Below, one piece after another: positions 6,900 to 7,722 of a stretch of 7,722 nucleotides of DNA. The translations under genes were made by a program, and so were the position numbers. Within the stretch, counting starts at the first letter, position 1; every line of letters starts with the position of its first letter. Under the pieces are notes generated by a model. That model saw only the letters and a list, made by a program, of their open reading frames with translations, ran no database searches and was not told the origin of the DNA. Source of the DNA: Treponema sp. GTDB taxonomy: Bacteria; Spirochaetota; Spirochaetia; Treponematales; Breznakiellaceae. Location of the stretch: positions 1 to 7,722 of the forward strand of contig JAIRTS010000103.1 of the NCBI GenBank assembly GCA_031254795.1, given 5' to 3'.

Positions 6900-7206
6900 C
6901 ATGTTCCGGGCGATCCGGCTGGAGATACACGCGGAGTCTCCTGCGCGGCGGTGGCGGATCGGGGATATGACGGCGACGAGTTCCGCTGGATATTGAGGGG
7001 AAACAATAACGAGCCAGTCATACCCGGACGGAAAAACCGGAAGGAGTCAATAGCGTATGATCAAGGAACGTATAAGAAACGCGGATATATCGAGCGGATA
7101 TTCGGAAAAATCAAAGAAAACAGGCGGCGGTGGCGCGGCGTGAAAAACCGGACATGACTTCCCCGGGTTTATCATGGTTGCCTTTCTGAAGACACTCCTT
7201 TGCTAA
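6900..7206 (+). pseudogene. IS5-family transposase relic, C-terminal third, frameshifted
   Basis: The frame VADRGYDGDEFRW (from 6951), then PVIPGRKNRKE, YDQGTYKKRGYIERIFGKIKENRR, is the classic C-terminal part of IS5-group DDE transposases, with the last catalytic Glu in the YIERIFGKIK motif. Weaker homologous-looking residues (PGDPAGDTRG) continue upstream in the same frame to about 6900. At around 7120-7160 the frame breaks: the main frame stops at TGA 7155-7157, while another frame continues with FPGFIMVAFLK and ends at TAA 7204-7206, where the intact protein would end. The N-terminal and central parts with the first catalytic Asp are missing, so it is inactive. Its left edge nearly abuts the -35 box of the iron exporter promoter. 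Confidence 0.8.
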
Positions 7207-7307
7207 CAGCGACTGGGGAATGATTATGGATTGAATCCCGCTCCACGGCCCCTCTCTCCCTTTTCGTTCTACCACATCAACGCCCCGGAAAGCCTCTTTC
7301 CCGCCAT

Positions 7308-7337
7308 AAAAAAAGCCCGCTCCAAAAGGAACGGGCT
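7308..7337 (-). terminator. Rho-independent terminator, minus strand
   Basis: On the minus strand AGCCCGTTCC (7337-7328) and GGAGCGGGCT (7323-7314) form a 10-bp stem with one G-T pair, closed by a TTTT loop and followed by T7 (7314-7308, where the first T also closes the stem). This is a textbook intrinsic terminator. No intact minus-strand gene lies upstream of it inside the window, which points to a gene truncated or displaced by the neighbouring IS. Confidence 0.8.
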
Positions 7338-7384
7338 CGCCGCGGAAACCTGTCGGGCTATTTTAGTGACTGAAATGCCGGAAC

Positions 7385-7459
7385 TCAGAACGCAGGGCTG
7401 GTGAGCAGGGGGTTAAACCGGGTTTTGAAGCGGACCGCCGTCAGCCCTCTGGAGTCGCT
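7385..7459 (-). pseudogene. Possible 3' remnant of an unidentified minus-strand gene
   Basis: A 24-codon open frame on the minus strand, bounded by TAA at 7462-7460, ends with TAVRFKTRFNPLLTSPAF and TGA (7387-7385). It lies 47 nt before the strong minus-strand terminator and 26 bp from the probable left end of the IS1182-type element. The position suggests the surviving tail of a gene whose body was lost. I do not recognise the sequence, and a frame this short can arise by chance. Confidence 0.2.
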
Positions 7460-7527
7460 TTAGCGGCGAAGCATAAACAGCCATGTTGAGGCTGTCGGAA
7501 AAGTAGCCAAAAACACAAACAGTGCGC

Positions 7528-7533
7528 TATAAT
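7528..7533 (+). promoter_or_regulatory. -10 box of the IS1182-type transposase promoter
   Basis: A perfect TATAAT lies 9 nt before ATG 7543. No good -35 box is found 16-19 bp upstream, and no Shine-Dalgarno sequence lies between the box and the ATG. Expression may therefore be weak and the transcript leaderless, or the -35 may be supplied from elsewhere, for example by an abutted inverted repeat in a circular intermediate. Confidence 0.45.
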
Positions 7534-7542
7534 TATTTTACT

Positions 7543-7722
7543 ATGGCCCGTTATAAATACTTTGATAAATCCCAGGGATTATTCATGACCGTCAACCTCA
7601 ATGACCAGCTCATACCCGGTTCATTCGAGCATACACTTAATTATCTCATTGACCGGCTGGACCTGGGAGCCTTCGACGCCGCCTTCCGCGACGATAAGAA
7701 GGGCGCCCCCGCCTATTCCCCC
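7543..7722 (+). CDS. IS1182-family transposase, N-terminus (cut by window edge)
   Basis: Sixty codons are visible and open to the edge. The protein begins MARYKYFDKSQGLF and continues through LNDQLIPGSFEHTLNYLIDR and a DLGAFDAAFRDDKKGAPAYSP segment. This is the conserved N-terminal domain (DUF772-type) of IS1182-group DDE transposases, in which an 'ILPGTFEHALNYLVD..ldls.FDarY.ND.tGApAYdP' block precedes the catalytic core. Catalytic residues lie outside the window, so activity cannot be judged. There is no frameshift or stop in the visible part, unlike the IS5 relic nearby, so this element looks younger. Confidence 0.85.
   Translation, partial: MARYKYFDKSQGLFMTVNLNDQLIPGSFEHTLNYLIDRLDLGAFDAAFRDDKKGAPAYSP

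Larger units (their letters stand above)
7207..7485. other. Intergenic stretch between IS5 relic and IS1182-type element
   Basis: About 280 bp without a convincing gene. It contains a strong minus-strand terminator (7308-7337) and, upstream of it on that strand, a short open frame that may be the tail of a lost gene (7385-7459). Open frames on both strands are short and lack ribosome sites and recognisable motifs. Confidence 0.5.
7486..7722 (+). mobile_element. IS1182-type insertion sequence, left end (continues past the window)
   Basis: The transposase start at 7543 is preceded by TTGAGGCTGTCGGAAAAG at 7486-7503, which has the 'GGCTGTC..AAAA' look of IS terminal inverted repeats. I take 7486-7490 as the approximate left boundary, giving a leader of about 55 bp before the ATG, a normal spacing for such elements. 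The right end lies outside the window, so the target duplication cannot be checked. The first ten bases recur at 206-215. Confidence 0.55.

Noticed and set aside
7231..7404. 57-residue plus-strand open frame (TTG start) running through the terminator hairpin
   Set aside because: It has no ribosome site or recognised motif, and its centre is explained by the terminator palindrome. An open frame on the opposite strand looks equally protein-like, so both are probably effects of GC-rich composition.
1..7722. CRISPR array, rRNA or tRNA genes, riboswitch
   Set aside because: No regularly spaced direct repeats, conserved rRNA stretches, tRNA cloverleafs or recognisable aptamer cores were seen.

Overview
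The window looks like a piece of an IS-rich, moderately GC-rich spirochaete chromosome, most like the Treponema lineage of termite or other gut communities. That assignment rests on general recognition (a YtfQ-type lipoprotein next to YesM/YesN-type regulators, several IS families and palindromic repeats) and not on any search, so it is tentative. Two intact operons lie between decayed or edge-truncated insertion sequences.

Left edge (1-265): the C-terminal tail of an IS30-type transposase, two palindromic structures, and a 37-bp inverted repeat whose outer tip (TTGAGGCTGT) recurs at the left end of the IS at the other side of the window.

Plus-strand operon (266-4456): three tightly packed genes. 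They encode a YtfQ-like sugar-binding lipoprotein, a YesM-type membrane histidine kinase (8-nt gap after the first gene), and a YesN-type response regulator with receiver, linker and AraC domains (8-bp overlap with the kinase). No permease or ATPase gene is present, so the binding protein may act as the sugar receptor of a three-component sensory system. A terminator-like hairpin followed by T6 sits inside the first 80 nt of the lipoprotein gene and could be an attenuator.

Minus-strand operon (6856-4581), convergent with the first: a fused ferritin-like/VIT1 membrane protein (MbfA-type iron exporter architecture) followed by a MATE-family antiporter whose GTG start overlaps the preceding TAG by one base. 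A good sigma-70-type promoter (TGGACA, 17 bp, TATATT) lies so close to the ATG that the mRNA is probably leaderless.

Right side (6857-7722): a frameshifted C-terminal relic of an IS5-type transposase, a strong intrinsic terminator pointing to the minus strand, a possible 3' remnant of a lost minus-strand gene, and the left end of an IS1182-type element whose transposase runs off the window.
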